From Embleya scabrispora DSM 41855 (GTDB lineage: Bacteria; Actinomycetota; Actinomycetes; Streptomycetales; Streptomycetaceae), in contig NZ_KB889561.1 of NCBI RefSeq assembly GCF_000372745.1, positions 348,878-412,877 on the forward strand: a stretch of 64,000 nt of DNA, written 5' to 3'. The translations under genes and the position numbers were made by a program. Positions within the stretch are counted from its first letter, which is position 1, and each line of letters opens with the position of its first letter. Shown here piece after piece: positions 34,337-43,646 of this stretch. Below the pieces are notes generated by a model. It saw only the letters and a list, made by a program, of their open reading frames with translations, searched no databases and was not told the origin of the DNA.

Positions 34337-34449
34337 CGTTAGGAACGGCAGATTTCGGCGCACTACGTCCTGTCGGTCGCCGGCGCTACAACTCGCTCAG
34401 GATCGGCGTCCGAGCGGTGTGAGAATTTCCGGGCGCCGGCGGGCACCAA

Positions 34450-34818
34450 TCACCGCGTACGAACCGCCCACGTCCGCAACGCGGCCGGATCCCCGTCGGG
34501 GCCCTCGTCCTCGTCCAAACACTCACCCGTACGAAGGTCGAACACCTGCTTGTACATCGGCGACGCGATCGTGGGCACCTCGCCCCGCTGCCCGACGATG
34601 CCGCGCGACATGACGTACGCGCCGCTGAACGGGTCACGGTTGGCCAACGCGTACAGCCGCCCCGCCCGGTCGCGGAACACCGCGACCTGATGGCCCTCGA
34701 TCAGCACCGCGACACCCCGGCCGGGCACCAGGTCCGCGTACGAACACACCGGCATCCAACCGGTTTCGCCGGCGATCTCGACGGTGAGCGTGGTTGTCGA
34801 CTCGATACTTGTCGTCAT
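34450..34818 (-). CDS. nirD: Nitrite reductase small subunit NirD
   Basis: A 122-residue Rieske-fold protein lacking the Rieske Cys/His ligands, as is normal for NirD: ETGWMPVCSYADLVPGRGVA, then QVAVFRDRAGRLYALANRDP, PMYKQVFDLRTGECLDED. It partners NirB in the cytoplasmic NADH-dependent nitrite reductase. Its ATG overlaps the nirB stop (ATGA), giving coupled translation and fixed stoichiometry. Confidence 0.95.
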   Translation of the reverse strand: MTTSIESTTTLTVEIAGETGWMPVCSYADLVPGRGVAVLIEGHQVAVFRDRAGRLYALANRDPFSGAYVMSRGIVGQRGEVPTIASPMYKQVFDLRTGECLDEDEGPDGDPAALRTWAVRTR

Positions 34819-37358
34819 CGGCCGCGTACCTCCAACTTCTCGAACAAAACGGGCTTGATCTGGTCCCGCTCGGCGGTGAACCGAACGGTGGGGTCGGGGA
34901 TGCCGGGCGCGTTGACGAACGACACGAACCGGCGGACCCGGTCGGGGTCGGCCAGCGTCTCCGCCCACTCGTCCCGGTAGGTCCCGATGTGACGGTCCAT
35001 CAATTCGTCCAGGTCGGCGCAGATCCCGAGCGAGTCGTCGATGATCACGGCGCGCAGATGGTCGAGGCCGCCCTCCATCCGCTCCACCCACGACGCGGTG
35101 CGTTCGAGTCGGTCGGCGGTACGGATGTAGAACATCAGGAAGCGGTCGATCGTACGGATCAACGTGTCCCGATCGAGGTCGCTCGCCAGCAGGTCGGCAT
35201 GCCGTGGGGTCATCCCGCCGTTGCCGCCGACGTACAGGTTCCAGCCCTCGGCGGTGGCGATCACCCCGAAGTCCTTGCTCTGCGCCTCGGCGCACTCGCG
35301 GGCGCACCCGCTCACCGCGGACTTGAGCTTGTGTGGCGAACGCAGACCCCGATAGCGCAGTTCGAGCTCGATCGCGAGGCCGACCGAGTCCTGTACGCCG
35401 TAACGGCACCAGCTCTCGCCGACGCACGACTTCACGGTCCGCAGCGCCTTGCCGTAGGCGTGGCCCGACTCGAAACCGGCCGCGACCAACCGTTTCCAGA
35501 TCTGCGGCAGTTGGTCGACCGTCGCACCGAACAGGTCGATCCGCTGGCCGCCGGTGATCTTCGTATAGAGGCCGAAGTCGCGGGCGATCTCACCGATGGT
35601 GATCAGGCCCTCCGGAGTGATCTCGCCGCCGGGGATGCGTGGAACGACCGAATACGATCCGTTACGCTGGATGTTGGCGAGAAAGTGGTCGTTGGTGTCC
35701 TGGAGCGCGGCCTGTTCGCCGTCGAGGATGTGGCCCTGGGCCAGACTCGCCAGGATCGAGCCGACGGTGGGCTTGCAGACGTCGCATCCGTCGCCGCCCG
35801 GCGCGCCGGTACTGCCGTGCTCGTCGATCAGCCGGGTGAAGGACGTGATGCCCTTGACCCGAACGATCTCGTACAACTCGGCGCGGGTGTGCTCGGCGAA
35901 GTGCTCACACAGCCCGCGCATGCTCTCGATCCCGGCGGCGGCCAGCTCCTCGGTCACGATCGAGCCGATGAGTTTGACGCAACTTCCGCACCCGGTACCG
36001 GCCTTGGTGCACTTCTTCACGGCCGGGAGGTCGAGGCAGTCGTGGGTGGTGACCGCGTTTCGGATCACCGCCTTGGTCACCGCGTGGCACGAGCACACCA
36101 CGGCCTGGTCCGGAAGCTCGAATCGCACCGGCGCACCCATCGACGCGGGCAACACGAGCTGCTCGGCCGGCACCGGCAAGGCTCCGCCGGTCAACGGCCG
36201 CAACGTCCCGTACGCCTCCGCGTCACCGACCAGAACGCCGCCCAGCAGCCGCCCGTCCGCTCCGATGACCAGCTTCTTGTACACGCCGGCCCGGGTGTTG
36301 GAGTACAGCACCTCCACGCACCCCTCGGCCGCCCCGTGTGCGTCGCCGAAGCTCGCCACCTCCACGCCGAGCAGCTTGAGCTTGGTGGACAGATCCGCGC
36401 CGGTGAATCCGTCCGTCCCGGCGCCACCGATCTCCGCCGCGGCCACTTCGGCCATCGCGTACCCCGGCGCGACCAGCCCGTACACCCGCCCGTCCGCGGC
36501 CAGTGCGCACTCGCCGATGGCCAGGATGTGCGGGTCCGCGGTCCGGCAGCGCTCGTCCACGACGATGCCGCCGCGCTCACCCACCGCAAGGCCCGCGGCG
36601 CGGGCGAGTTGGTCCCGGGGCCGCACTCCGGCCGAGAACACCACGAGATCGGCGGCCAGTTCGCTGCCGTCCGACAACGTCATGCCCGAAACCCGCCCGT
36701 CGGCACCGGTGGTGACGGCCTGCGTCCCCGCACCGGTGTGCACGGTCACTCCCAACTCCTCGACCTTGCGCCGCAACACCTCCCCGCCACCGTCATCGAC
36801 CTGTATGGCCATCAGACGCGGCGCGAACTCGACGACATGGGTCTCCAGCCCCATCGCGGTCAGCGCTCCGGCGGCCTCGAGGCCGAGCAACCCGCCGCCG
36901 ACGACCGCTCCCACCCGCGCCCCGCGCGCGGCGGCCTCGATCGCCTCGACATCCTCGATCGTGCGATACACGAAGCACCCGTCCGCGTCATGGCCGGGCA
37001 CCGGCGGCACGAACGGATACGACCCCGTCGCCAGCACGAGCACGTCGTACGGCACGCTGCGGCCGGCCCGGGTGGTGACGGTGCGACCGATCCGATCGAT
37101 CGCCTCGACCGGATCCCCGAGCCGAATGTCCATCTGGTGCTGCCGCGCGAACTCAGCGCTGCACAAAGACAGTTCTTCCGCAGTCGTGCCCGAGAACCAG
37201 GATGTCAGGTGCACCCGGTCATAGGCCCGCCGCGGCTCCTCGGCCAACACGGTGACGGCGACCCGCCCACCGGCCTGCTCGACCAGCGCCTCGACGAACC
37301 GCTGCCCCACCATGCCGTGACCGACCAGAACCACATTCGTCTTCCCGACATCACTCAC
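34815..37358 (-). CDS. nirB: Assimilatory nitrite reductase [NAD(P)H] large subunit NirB
   Basis: An 847-residue siroheme enzyme reducing nitrite to ammonium with NAD(P)H. Domains in order: FAD/NAD(P)H-binding disulfide-reductase fold (VVLVGHGMVG at the N-terminus, VGAVVGGGLLGLEAAGAL about 145), BFD-like [2Fe-2S] domain with CSCHAVTK (about 415) and CTKAGTGCGSC (about 450), a second Cys pair CDVC (about 530), ferredoxin-like half domain, then the siroheme/[4Fe-4S] site GESWCRYGVQ (about 646) and SGCARECAEA (about 682). GTG 37358 is chosen for GGAGGAG at good spacing. It is flanked by nirD (overlap) and the FAD oxidoreductase. Confidence 0.96.
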   Translation of the reverse strand: MSDVGKTNVVLVGHGMVGQRFVEALVEQAGGRVAVTVLAEEPRRAYDRVHLTSWFSGTTAEELSLCSAEFARQHQMDIRLGDPVEAIDRIGRTVTTRAGRSVPYDVLVLATGSYPFVPPVPGHDADGCFVYRTIEDVEAIEAAARGARVGAVVGGGLLGLEAAGALTAMGLETHVVEFAPRLMAIQVDDGGGEVLRRKVEELGVTVHTGAGTQAVTTGADGRVSGMTLSDGSELAADLVVFSAGVRPRDQLARAAGLAVGERGGIVVDERCRTADPHILAIGECALAADGRVYGLVAPGYAMAEVAAAEIGGAGTDGFTGADLSTKLKLLGVEVASFGDAHGAAEGCVEVLYSNTRAGVYKKLVIGADGRLLGGVLVGDAEAYGTLRPLTGGALPVPAEQLVLPASMGAPVRFELPDQAVVCSCHAVTKAVIRNAVTTHDCLDLPAVKKCTKAGTGCGSCVKLIGSIVTEELAAAGIESMRGLCEHFAEHTRAELYEIVRVKGITSFTRLIDEHGSTGAPGGDGCDVCKPTVGSILASLAQGHILDGEQAALQDTNDHFLANIQRNGSYSVVPRIPGGEITPEGLITIGEIARDFGLYTKITGGQRIDLFGATVDQLPQIWKRLVAAGFESGHAYGKALRTVKSCVGESWCRYGVQDSVGLAIELELRYRGLRSPHKLKSAVSGCARECAEAQSKDFGVIATAEGWNLYVGGNGGMTPRHADLLASDLDRDTLIRTIDRFLMFYIRTADRLERTASWVERMEGGLDHLRAVIIDDSLGICADLDELMDRHIGTYRDEWAETLADPDRVRRFVSFVNAPGIPDPTVRFTAERDQIKPVLFEKLEVRGR

Positions 37359-37563
37359 GCCCGACTCCTCCAACGACGCCACAACACCCCGAACCGGCAC
37401 CCGCACGCACACTCACGAATTCACCCGCGACCGCGAACCACCCCGCCCCCGCCAGCGAAGCGGCCCCACGGCACGCCGAGCCCGCGTGCGCGCGGCACCG
37501 GCCGCTCGGGGCGGCCCGGGTGGTCGCGGAGTCGCCGTCGAGCGGCGGTCGTGGGTGACCGGG

Positions 37564-38916
37564 TCATCGGTACGCTCCCGGCACGGCCAACAGGTGAAGC
37601 GGGTCGGCCGGCAGCGGATCGTCGCGTTCGAAGGCTCGGGTCAGATCGCCGGCGGTGGAGAGATCGCCGATCAGGATCCCGGCGACCAGACGGTCGCCAC
37701 GGATGACGAGCTTCTTGTAGGCGTTGCGGGTCGGATCGGCGACGCGTACGACGTCGTCGCCCGCTCGTGCGCCCGTCGCCCCGAACGCGGCGACCGCCAA
37801 GGGGCCGGCCGTCAGACGCATCATCGTGCGCGACCCGGCGTAGCGTTGCTCGCCGCCGGTGAGGTGCGCGGCCAGGACGTCGGCCTGATCCCACGCCGCC
37901 GCCGCGAGGCCGTGTACGTCCCCGGCGAACTCGGCGCAGTCCCCGATCGCGTAGATGCCGGCCGCCGAGGTGGCGAGCCGGTCGTCCACCACGATTCCGG
38001 TGTCGACCCGCAGGCCCGCTTCCCGAGCCAGCGCGACCCGGGGACGGACCCCGCAGGCAAGCACGACCAGGTCCGCGTCGAGCACGTGCCCGTTGGCGAG
38101 TTCGACGCCGGCGACGTGATCCGTACCCGTCAGGGCCCGAGCCCGGTTGTCGAGGTAGACCGCGACACCGAGTTCGGCGAGTCCGCCAAGCAGTGCGCCC
38201 GCGGCCTGGGCGTCGATATGACGCTCCATCAAGTGTGGGCCCTGGTGCACGATCTCGACCGCGACCCCCAACGCCGCCAAGGCCCGCGCGGCGCTCACCC
38301 CGAGGACACCTCCACCGATCACCACGGCACGCTCGGCCCTGGGCGCCGCAGCAGCGAGCGCGGCGCAGTCGTCCAGCGAGCGAAAGGCGTGCACTCCCGC
38401 CAGCAGGTCCAGGCTCGGTTCACCGCTCGGGGCGGCGGGGGCGGCCGGAGCGGGCGACGCGGTGGCGCCGGTGGGCTCACTCGGCCCGACCGGACCCGCC
38501 ACCGCGGTTCGCCCGGTCGACCCGGTCGACCCGGTCGCCCCGGCCGACGTGAAGGGGCTGCGCGGCCCGCTCGCGACCCGCAGGTTCCGCATCGGTGGCA
38601 GCACGGGCCCGGCTCCGGTCGCCAGCACGATCGCGTCGAACGAGTGCACCTCGCCGTCGGCCAACCGAAGAGAGCACTGCTCCGCATCGAGGGCACCGAC
38701 CCGCGTCCCGATCCGCACCACCGCCGCCGGCCCGACCGGCAATCCGATCGCCTCGGCCCCGAAGCGAGCACTGAGCACATCCGCGAGCAGTGCTCTGTTG
38801 TACGGCGGATACACCTCGTCCCCGAACACCGTCACGGACGTCCCGGGTGCCCGTTCCGCCATTTGCTGCGCAAACCGCGCCGCCGCCATCCCCGCGCCCA
38901 CCACCCCGACCCGCAC
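37564..38916 (-). CDS. FAD/NAD(P)-dependent oxidoreductase of the nitrate cluster
   Basis: A 450-residue disulfide-reductase-fold flavoprotein related to the N-terminal half of NirB. The FAD site GVVGAGMAAARFAQQM is at the N-terminus, AIVLATGAGP about 97, the NAD site VVIGGGVLGVSAARAL about 193, and a second FAD contact GIYAIGDCAEF about 320; the end resembles the NirB KKLVIRGDRLVAGILIGD segment. It lacks iron-sulfur and siroheme domains. Between FAD and NAD motifs sits an unusual ~45-residue Gly/Ser/Thr/Pro linker encoded partly by 9-bp tandem repeats (CCCGGTCGA at 38512-38538). Lying between nasA and nirB, it is probably an electron-transfer component for NasA. GTG 38916 has GAGGTGAT upstream; GTG 38925 is possible. 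Confidence 0.88.
   Translation of the reverse strand: MRVGVVGAGMAAARFAQQMAERAPGTSVTVFGDEVYPPYNRALLADVLSARFGAEAIGLPVGPAAVVRIGTRVGALDAEQCSLRLADGEVHSFDAIVLATGAGPVLPPMRNLRVASGPRSPFTSAGATGSTGSTGRTAVAGPVGPSEPTGATASPAPAAPAAPSGEPSLDLLAGVHAFRSLDDCAALAAAAPRAERAVVIGGGVLGVSAARALAALGVAVEIVHQGPHLMERHIDAQAAGALLGGLAELGVAVYLDNRARALTGTDHVAGVELANGHVLDADLVVLACGVRPRVALAREAGLRVDTGIVVDDRLATSAAGIYAIGDCAEFAGDVHGLAAAAWDQADVLAAHLTGGEQRYAGSRTMMRLTAGPLAVAAFGATGARAGDDVVRVADPTRNAYKKLVIRGDRLVAGILIGDLSTAGDLTRAFERDDPLPADPLHLLAVPGAYR
38672..38701. repeat. 30-bp dispersed repeat, copy A
   Basis: Begins with the palindrome GAGCACTGCTC and, 19 bp on, has the degenerate GGGCACCGACC. It lies inside the FAD oxidoreductase coding region. 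Confidence 0.6.
38766..38795. repeat. 30-bp dispersed repeat, copy B
   Basis: GAGCACTGAGC followed at +19 bp by the perfect palindrome GAGCAGTGCTC; inside the FAD oxidoreductase coding region. Confidence 0.65.
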
Positions 38917-38938
38917 CGCGATCACCTCTCACCGCCAA

Positions 38939-38968
38939 GAGCACTGCTCACACTCATGAGCACCGCTC
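38939..38968. repeat. 30-bp dispersed repeat, copy C
   Basis: Perfect palindrome GAGCACTGCTC followed at +19 bp by GAGCACCGCTC; covers the leader just upstream of the FAD oxidoreductase start. Confidence 0.75.
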
Positions 38969-39007
38969 TGCCGGAACGCCACCACATCCGACTGCGCGAC
39001 TTTGCGC

Positions 39008-39037
39008 GAGCAGTGCTCGCATCGCCGAGCACCGCTC
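39008..39037. repeat. 30-bp dispersed repeat, copy D
   Basis: Perfect palindrome GAGCAGTGCTC followed at +19 bp by GAGCACCGCTC; between nasA stop and copy C, 69 bp from copy C. Confidence 0.75.
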
Positions 39038-39064
39038 CACCCGACCCCCACCGACAGCGCGCCG

Positions 39065-41326
39065 TCACCGGCCCCCCACTCCCACAGCCGCATCGACACC
39101 GGCACCCCCGCCGAAACCGAAACCCGCGCCATCGACCCCATCCGAGGCGATGGCCCGGCCCTCCCCCGCCGCCGACTCGACCTTCGCGACCCGTTCGAGC
39201 CGGACCGCGCACACCTTGAACTCCGGCATCCTCGACACCGGGTCCAGAGCCGCGTTCGTCACCGAGTTCGCCCGCCCCTCGCCCGCCCAGTGGAACGGCA
39301 TGAACACCGTGTCCGGCCGGATCTCCCGGGAAAGCCTCGCCGGCGCGACCGCGCGTCCTCGACGGCTCGTGACCGCGACCGGATCCCCCTCACCCACCCC
39401 CATCCGCTCCGCCAGGTCCGGATGCAGTTCCACGAACGGGCCGGACGCAGCGCGGTTCAGGGTCGGGACGCGGCGGGTCTGGGCGCCGCTCTGGTACTGG
39501 CTCAGGACCCGACCCGTCGTCAGATACAGCGGATACTCCGCGTCCGGCTCCTCGGCCGCCGCCCGGTGCGTCGGCGCTGCGAAGCGCGCCCTTCCGTCCG
39601 GCGTTGCGAAGCGGTCCAGGAACAGCCGCGGTGTACCCGGGTGGGCCACGTCCGGGCAGGGCCAGAACACCCCGTCCTCGGCCCGGATGCGGTCGTAGGT
39701 GATGCCCGCGTAATCCGCCGCCCCGCCCGCCGACGCTCGGCGCAGTTCGTCGAACACCTCCTCCGCATCCGTCGCGAAGCCACGCTCGACGCCCAGCCGC
39801 CGGGCGAGCGCGTTCAGCGTGAACAGGTCCGTGCGCACGCCGTCCGGCACCGGAAGCGCCGCCTGACGCAGGATCACCCTGCCCTCCAGGTTGGTCATGG
39901 TGCCGTTCTCCTCGGCCCACTGGGCACTGGGCAACACGACATCGGCCAGTGCCGCCGTCTCGGACAGCACCACGTCCGCCACCACCAGGAAGTCCAACGC
40001 CGCGAGCCGGGTCTGCACGTGCGCCGCGTTCGGCGCGGACACCACCGGGTTCGAGCCCATCACGAACAGCGCGCGGATCTCCTCGCCGCAGGAGATCAAG
40101 AGTTCGTACGCGGAACGCCCGGGCCCCGGCAGCGAATCCGCGTCCACGCCCCAGACCTCCGCCACGTGTGCCCGCGCCGCCGGATCCGTGATCATCCGGT
40201 AGCCCGGCAGCTGGTCGGCCTTCTGGCCGTGTTCGCGTCCGCCCTGCCCGTTGCCCTGGCCGGTCAGGCAGCCGTAGCCGGACAGCGGACGCCCGGCCTT
40301 GCCCGCTGCCAGGCACAGATCGATCCACGCCCCGACCGTGTCCACGCCCTTGCTCTGCTGCTCCGGCCCGCGGGCCGTCAGCACCATGGCCGCCGGCGCC
40401 GACACGAACATCCGGATCGCCTCCCGCATCGCCTCCACCGGTACTCCGGTGATGCGCTCGACGCGCTCCGGCCAGTGCGCCATGGCCGTCGCCCGCGCCG
40501 CGTCGAAGCCGACCGTGCGGGCCGCCACGAACTCCTCGTCCACATGCCCGTCGGCGATCAGCAGGTGCAGCAGGCCCAGCGCGAGCGCCAGGTCCGTACC
40601 CGGTACCGGCTGAAGGTGCAGATCCGCCTGGGCCGCCGTCCGGGTCCGGCGCGGGTCCACGACCACCAATCGCCCGCCGGCCGCGCGCATGTCGGTGAAG
40701 TAGCGCAGCGCCGGCGGCATCGTGTCCGCCGGATTGGCTCCGACCAGGATCACGCAACCGGTCCGCGCGATGTCCTCCATGGGAAACGGCAACCCGCGAT
40801 CGACCCCGAAGGCCGCCTTGCCCGCGGCCGCCGCCGAGGACATACAGAACCGGCCGTTGTAGTCGATGTTCGCCGTCCGCAGCACCACCCGCGCGAACTT
40901 CCCCAACAGATACGCCTTCTCGTTGGTCAGTCCGCCCCCGCCGAACACCCCGACGGCGTCTCGCCCATACGCCCGACCGGCCGCCGCCAATCCGGCCGCG
41001 ACCCGATCCAACGCGTCGTCCCAGCCGGCCTCGCGCAGCACCCCGTCGACACCGCGCACCAGCGGCGCGGTCAGCCGTACCCCGCGGCGCAACACCTCCG
41101 CCGCACTCTGTCCCTTGCCGCACAACGCACCACGATTGACCGGAAACCCGGGCCGCTCGACGACCTCGACCGAGACATCCCGATCACCCGGAGCACCTGG
41201 ATCCTTCGAGGCATCCGAGTCGATCCCGGGCCCTGAACCCCGCTCGGCCCGCAAGCCCATCCCGCACTGCAGTGAGCAGTACGGGCAATGGGTGTCCGTC
41301 GTCGTGGTCCCGGCGTGCGTCGTCAT
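39065..41326 (-). CDS. nasA: Assimilatory nitrate reductase catalytic subunit NasA
   Basis: A 753-residue molybdopterin-guanine-dinucleotide enzyme reducing nitrate to nitrite in the cytoplasm. The [4Fe-4S] ligands are C14, C17, C21 and C69 (CPYCSLQC and RGALCGKG), with an unusual ~20-residue Gly/Asp/Pro insert between them. The Mo-coordinating Cys is in NGRFCMSSA (about C161). Further cofactor-binding blocks are VILVGANPADTMPP, LPSAQWAEENGTMTNLEGR and the C-terminal TGRVLSQYQSGAQTRR ... MPFHWAGEGRANSVTN. The tail is Gly/Ala-rich. ATG 41326 has no ribosome site; a CACGCT -10-like box 6 nt upstream hints at a leaderless message. Divergent from the nnaR-type regulator. Confidence 0.95.
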   Translation of the reverse strand: MTTHAGTTTTDTHCPYCSLQCGMGLRAERGSGPGIDSDASKDPGAPGDRDVSVEVVERPGFPVNRGALCGKGQSAAEVLRRGVRLTAPLVRGVDGVLREAGWDDALDRVAAGLAAAGRAYGRDAVGVFGGGGLTNEKAYLLGKFARVVLRTANIDYNGRFCMSSAAAAGKAAFGVDRGLPFPMEDIARTGCVILVGANPADTMPPALRYFTDMRAAGGRLVVVDPRRTRTAAQADLHLQPVPGTDLALALGLLHLLIADGHVDEEFVAARTVGFDAARATAMAHWPERVERITGVPVEAMREAIRMFVSAPAAMVLTARGPEQQSKGVDTVGAWIDLCLAAGKAGRPLSGYGCLTGQGNGQGGREHGQKADQLPGYRMITDPAARAHVAEVWGVDADSLPGPGRSAYELLISCGEEIRALFVMGSNPVVSAPNAAHVQTRLAALDFLVVADVVLSETAALADVVLPSAQWAEENGTMTNLEGRVILRQAALPVPDGVRTDLFTLNALARRLGVERGFATDAEEVFDELRRASAGGAADYAGITYDRIRAEDGVFWPCPDVAHPGTPRLFLDRFATPDGRARFAAPTHRAAAEEPDAEYPLYLTTGRVLSQYQSGAQTRRVPTLNRAASGPFVELHPDLAERMGVGEGDPVAVTSRRGRAVAPARLSREIRPDTVFMPFHWAGEGRANSVTNAALDPVSRMPEFKVCAVRLERVAKVESAAGEGRAIASDGVDGAGFGFGGGAGVDAAVGVGGR

Positions 41327-41516
41327 GTCGGTAGCGTGGCGAGCTACGGTTACGCCGCCTGGTCTGTGATGTTGCGCCGGCGGTACGGCTGTCTCACCGG
41401 GCCGGGCGTCGACCGTGAGAACAGTGACACCGAAGAGCCCCACGAGAGACGAAGACCTAACCCCGGGGTGATCAAGCCGCAACACCCCCGTAACGCCGGC
41501 CCTCCACCCTCTTCAC

Positions 41517-42644
41517 ATGGTTACTCGGACAAACGCCGCCGAACCCCTCGTCGGGCTCACGGTCGGCGTCACGGCCGCCCGGCGCCGCGACGAACTGGTC
41601 GCCCTGCTCGAACGCCGCGGCGCGAAGGTCGTGGGCACCGCCACGCTCAGCATCATTCCGCTGCGCGAGGACCACGTACTGCGTCTCGCCACCGAGCGCT
41701 GCCTGGTCGAACCGCTGGACTACGTGGTCGCGACGACCGGCGTGGGCTGGCGCGGTTGGATGAACGCGGCCGAGGGTTGGGGACGATCGGCCGAGCTGCG
41801 ACGGGCCTGCGAGGCCGCGACGGTGATCAGTCGCGGTCCCAAGGCCACCGGGGCGGTTCGGGCGTCGGGGTTGCGCGAGACGTACTCGCCGGGCTCGGAG
41901 GCCAACGACGAGCTTCTGCACTGGTTGCTCGCCCGGGATCTGCGGGGCCGTCGGATAGCGCTCCAGGAACACGGCGCACCGCTCCAGGGGTTCGCCTCGA
42001 TCCTGCGCGAGCGCGGCGCCGAGGTGATCGAACTGCCCGTGTATCGGTGGGGACCGCCGGAGGATCCGCTCGCGGTACGCCGCCTGGTCGACCAGGTGAC
42101 CCGACACGAGCTGCACGCGCTCACCTTCACCAGCGCACCCGCGATCGGCGCGTTTCTCCAGGCCGCCGACGAACTGGGGCGGCACGAGGAGGTGTTGACC
42201 GCGCTGCGGACGAGTGTGCTGCCTGTGTGCATAGGCGGGATCTGCGCCAAACCGCTGACCGACGAAGGTGTGGACGCGGTGTGGCCGGAACGAGGGCGAC
42301 TCGGCTCGCTCGTGCGTACGGTCACCGAGACGCTGCCCGGCCGGGTCCGACGGGAGTTGGATACCGGTACGGATCGCCTGATCCTGCAGGGCAGCGCGGT
42401 CCTGGTGCAGGGTGGCGTGATCTCGTTGTCCCCGGTCTCGGCCGCGGTCCTGCGCGCGCTCGCCGAACGACCGGGCTGGGTGCTCAGTCGAGCCGAACTC
42501 CTGCGCCGGGTCTGGCGTGACGCTTCCGCGGACGAGCACGCGGTCGAGGCCGCCGTGGCCCGCCTGCGCACCTCGCTCGGCCCGCACAAGGGCCTGATCA
42601 AAACCGTCACGAAGCGCGGCTACCGCCTGGCCGTGGCCGGCTGA
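41517..42644 (+). CDS. nnaR: HemD-like/OmpR-type DNA-binding regulator, NnaR-like
   Basis: A 375-residue fusion of a uroporphyrinogen-III synthase-like domain (about 10-265: LVGLTVGVTAARRRDELVAL, VVATTGVGWRGW, ALTFTSAPAIGAFLQ) and a C-terminal winged helix of the OmpR class (about 285-372: LSPVSAAVLRALAERPGWVL, then VEAAVARLRTSLGPHKGLIK, TVTKRGYRL). This is the architecture of Streptomyces NnaR, a co-activator of nitrate/nitrite assimilation genes acting with GlnR. Its position divergent from nasA supports that job here. Whether the HemD part keeps enzyme activity is unknown. ATG 41517 lacks a ribosome site. Confidence 0.88.
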   Translation: MVTRTNAAEPLVGLTVGVTAARRRDELVALLERRGAKVVGTATLSIIPLREDHVLRLATERCLVEPLDYVVATTGVGWRGWMNAAEGWGRSAELRRACEAATVISRGPKATGAVRASGLRETYSPGSEANDELLHWLLARDLRGRRIALQEHGAPLQGFASILRERGAEVIELPVYRWGPPEDPLAVRRLVDQVTRHELHALTFTSAPAIGAFLQAADELGRHEEVLTALRTSVLPVCIGGICAKPLTDEGVDAVWPERGRLGSLVRTVTETLPGRVRRELDTGTDRLILQGSAVLVQGGVISLSPVSAAVLRALAERPGWVLSRAELLRRVWRDASADEHAVEAAVARLRTSLGPHKGLIKTVTKRGYRLAVAG

Positions 42645-42665
42645 CGCGATCCCGGGCGGCGCCCG

Positions 42666-42704
42666 GGGCCCGGTTCCGCCGCGTTCGGCGGCGGGACCGG
42701 GCCC
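42666..42704. terminator. 17-bp bidirectional terminator
   Basis: The stem GGGCCCGGTTCCGCCGC with its complement (one G-U pair) and loop GTTCG, 22 bp after the regulator stop and upstream of the convergent cyclophilin stop. Confidence 0.88.
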
Positions 42705-42840
42705 GTTCTCGTGCGGCCGGGAAAGGGCGGGCTCGGATCCGTCGATCGGGCCGGGCGCCCGTCATCCGGGGCACAAGGAAGGTGCGGACGTGCCCGACGT
42801 GGGTCGGGCCGCGTTTCGCCGGTGTGGCGTGGGTGGTCGG

Positions 42841-43335
42841 TCAGTCCTTGACGATGCCCGAGGCGGCGACCACGATCTTGCCCTTGGTCTCACCGGAGCG
42901 CGAACCCAGCGCCTCGATCCGGTCGACCAGCTCCTTGCCCTCGACGACCTCGCCGAAGACGACGTGCTTGCCGTCGAGCCACGAGGTGACGGCGGTGGTG
43001 ATGAAGAACTGCGAGCCGTTGGTGTTCTTGCCAGCGTTCGCCATCGACAGCAGGTACGGACGGTCGTGCTTGAGCGTGAAGTTCTCGTCGGCGAACTTCT
43101 CGCCGAAGATGCTCTTCCCACCCGTGCCGTTGCCGCGGGTGAAGTCGCCACCCTGGAGCATGAACTCCGGGATCACCCGGTGGAACGGCGAACCGGCGTA
43201 GCCGAAGCCGTGCTGGCCCGTCGCGAGTTCACGGAAGTTCTGGGCGGTCTTCGGGACGACCTCGTCGAAGAGGGAGAAGACGATGCGACCCTGAGGGACA
43301 TCGTCGATGCTGATGTCGAAGTAGACGTTGCTCAT
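42841..43335 (-). CDS. Cyclophilin-type peptidyl-prolyl cis-trans isomerase
   Basis: A 164-residue cytoplasmic cyclophilin that accelerates proline isomerisation during folding. The family blocks are intact: [20 protein letters not shown] with catalytic Arg and Phe/Met/Gln, [18 protein letters not shown], and [14 protein letters not shown] with the Trp-Leu-Asp region (SWLDGKH) expected for cyclosporin-binding types. ATG 43335 fits AGGA spacing; an in-frame ATG at 43344 is less well spaced. Monocistronic, convergent with the regulator. Confidence 0.95.
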   Translation of the reverse strand: MSNVYFDISIDDVPQGRIVFSLFDEVVPKTAQNFRELATGQHGFGYAGSPFHRVIPEFMLQGGDFTRGNGTGGKSIFGEKFADENFTLKHDRPYLLSMANAGKNTNGSQFFITTAVTSWLDGKHVVFGEVVEGKELVDRIEALGSRSGETKGKIVVAASGIVKD

Positions 43336-43646
43336 GGTGTCCATCCTGCCCTACTCGCACAGGCCCGCCCGTCCCGGGCTTCCCCGTCCCACCCCACCGG
43401 CACCCTCCACACCTCGAACACCACCCCTGACACCACCCCGCATGCCACCCCGCTCGCCAACGATCGGCCGGGTGCCCGGCCCGCGTGGGCCCGGCGTGTC
43501 GCCCGCACCGATCCCGCTCCCCGCCCGGTCCCACGCTCCGACGCCCCGCGTGCCCCAGGCACCCCGCGCATCGCAGGCATCACACCCATGACGGCTTCCT
43601 GCCCAAGTCCTGTCGGGATGCCGCCCCGATCCGTACGATGCGGGTC
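43336..43646. promoter_or_regulatory. Divergent promoter region
   Basis: A 311-bp region between cyclophilin (minus) and a membrane-anchored protein (plus). It contains a -10-like TACGAT at 43634-43639, exactly 7 nt before ATG 43647, pointing to a leaderless transcript for that gene. No separate gene is seen. Confidence 0.5.

Noticed and set aside
41479..41494. GlnR-box-like GTTAC-N6-GTTGC in the nasA/nnaR region
   Set aside because: Only a partial match to the a-site/b-site consensus; reported GlnR control of such loci makes it plausible, but the sequence alone is too weak to annotate.
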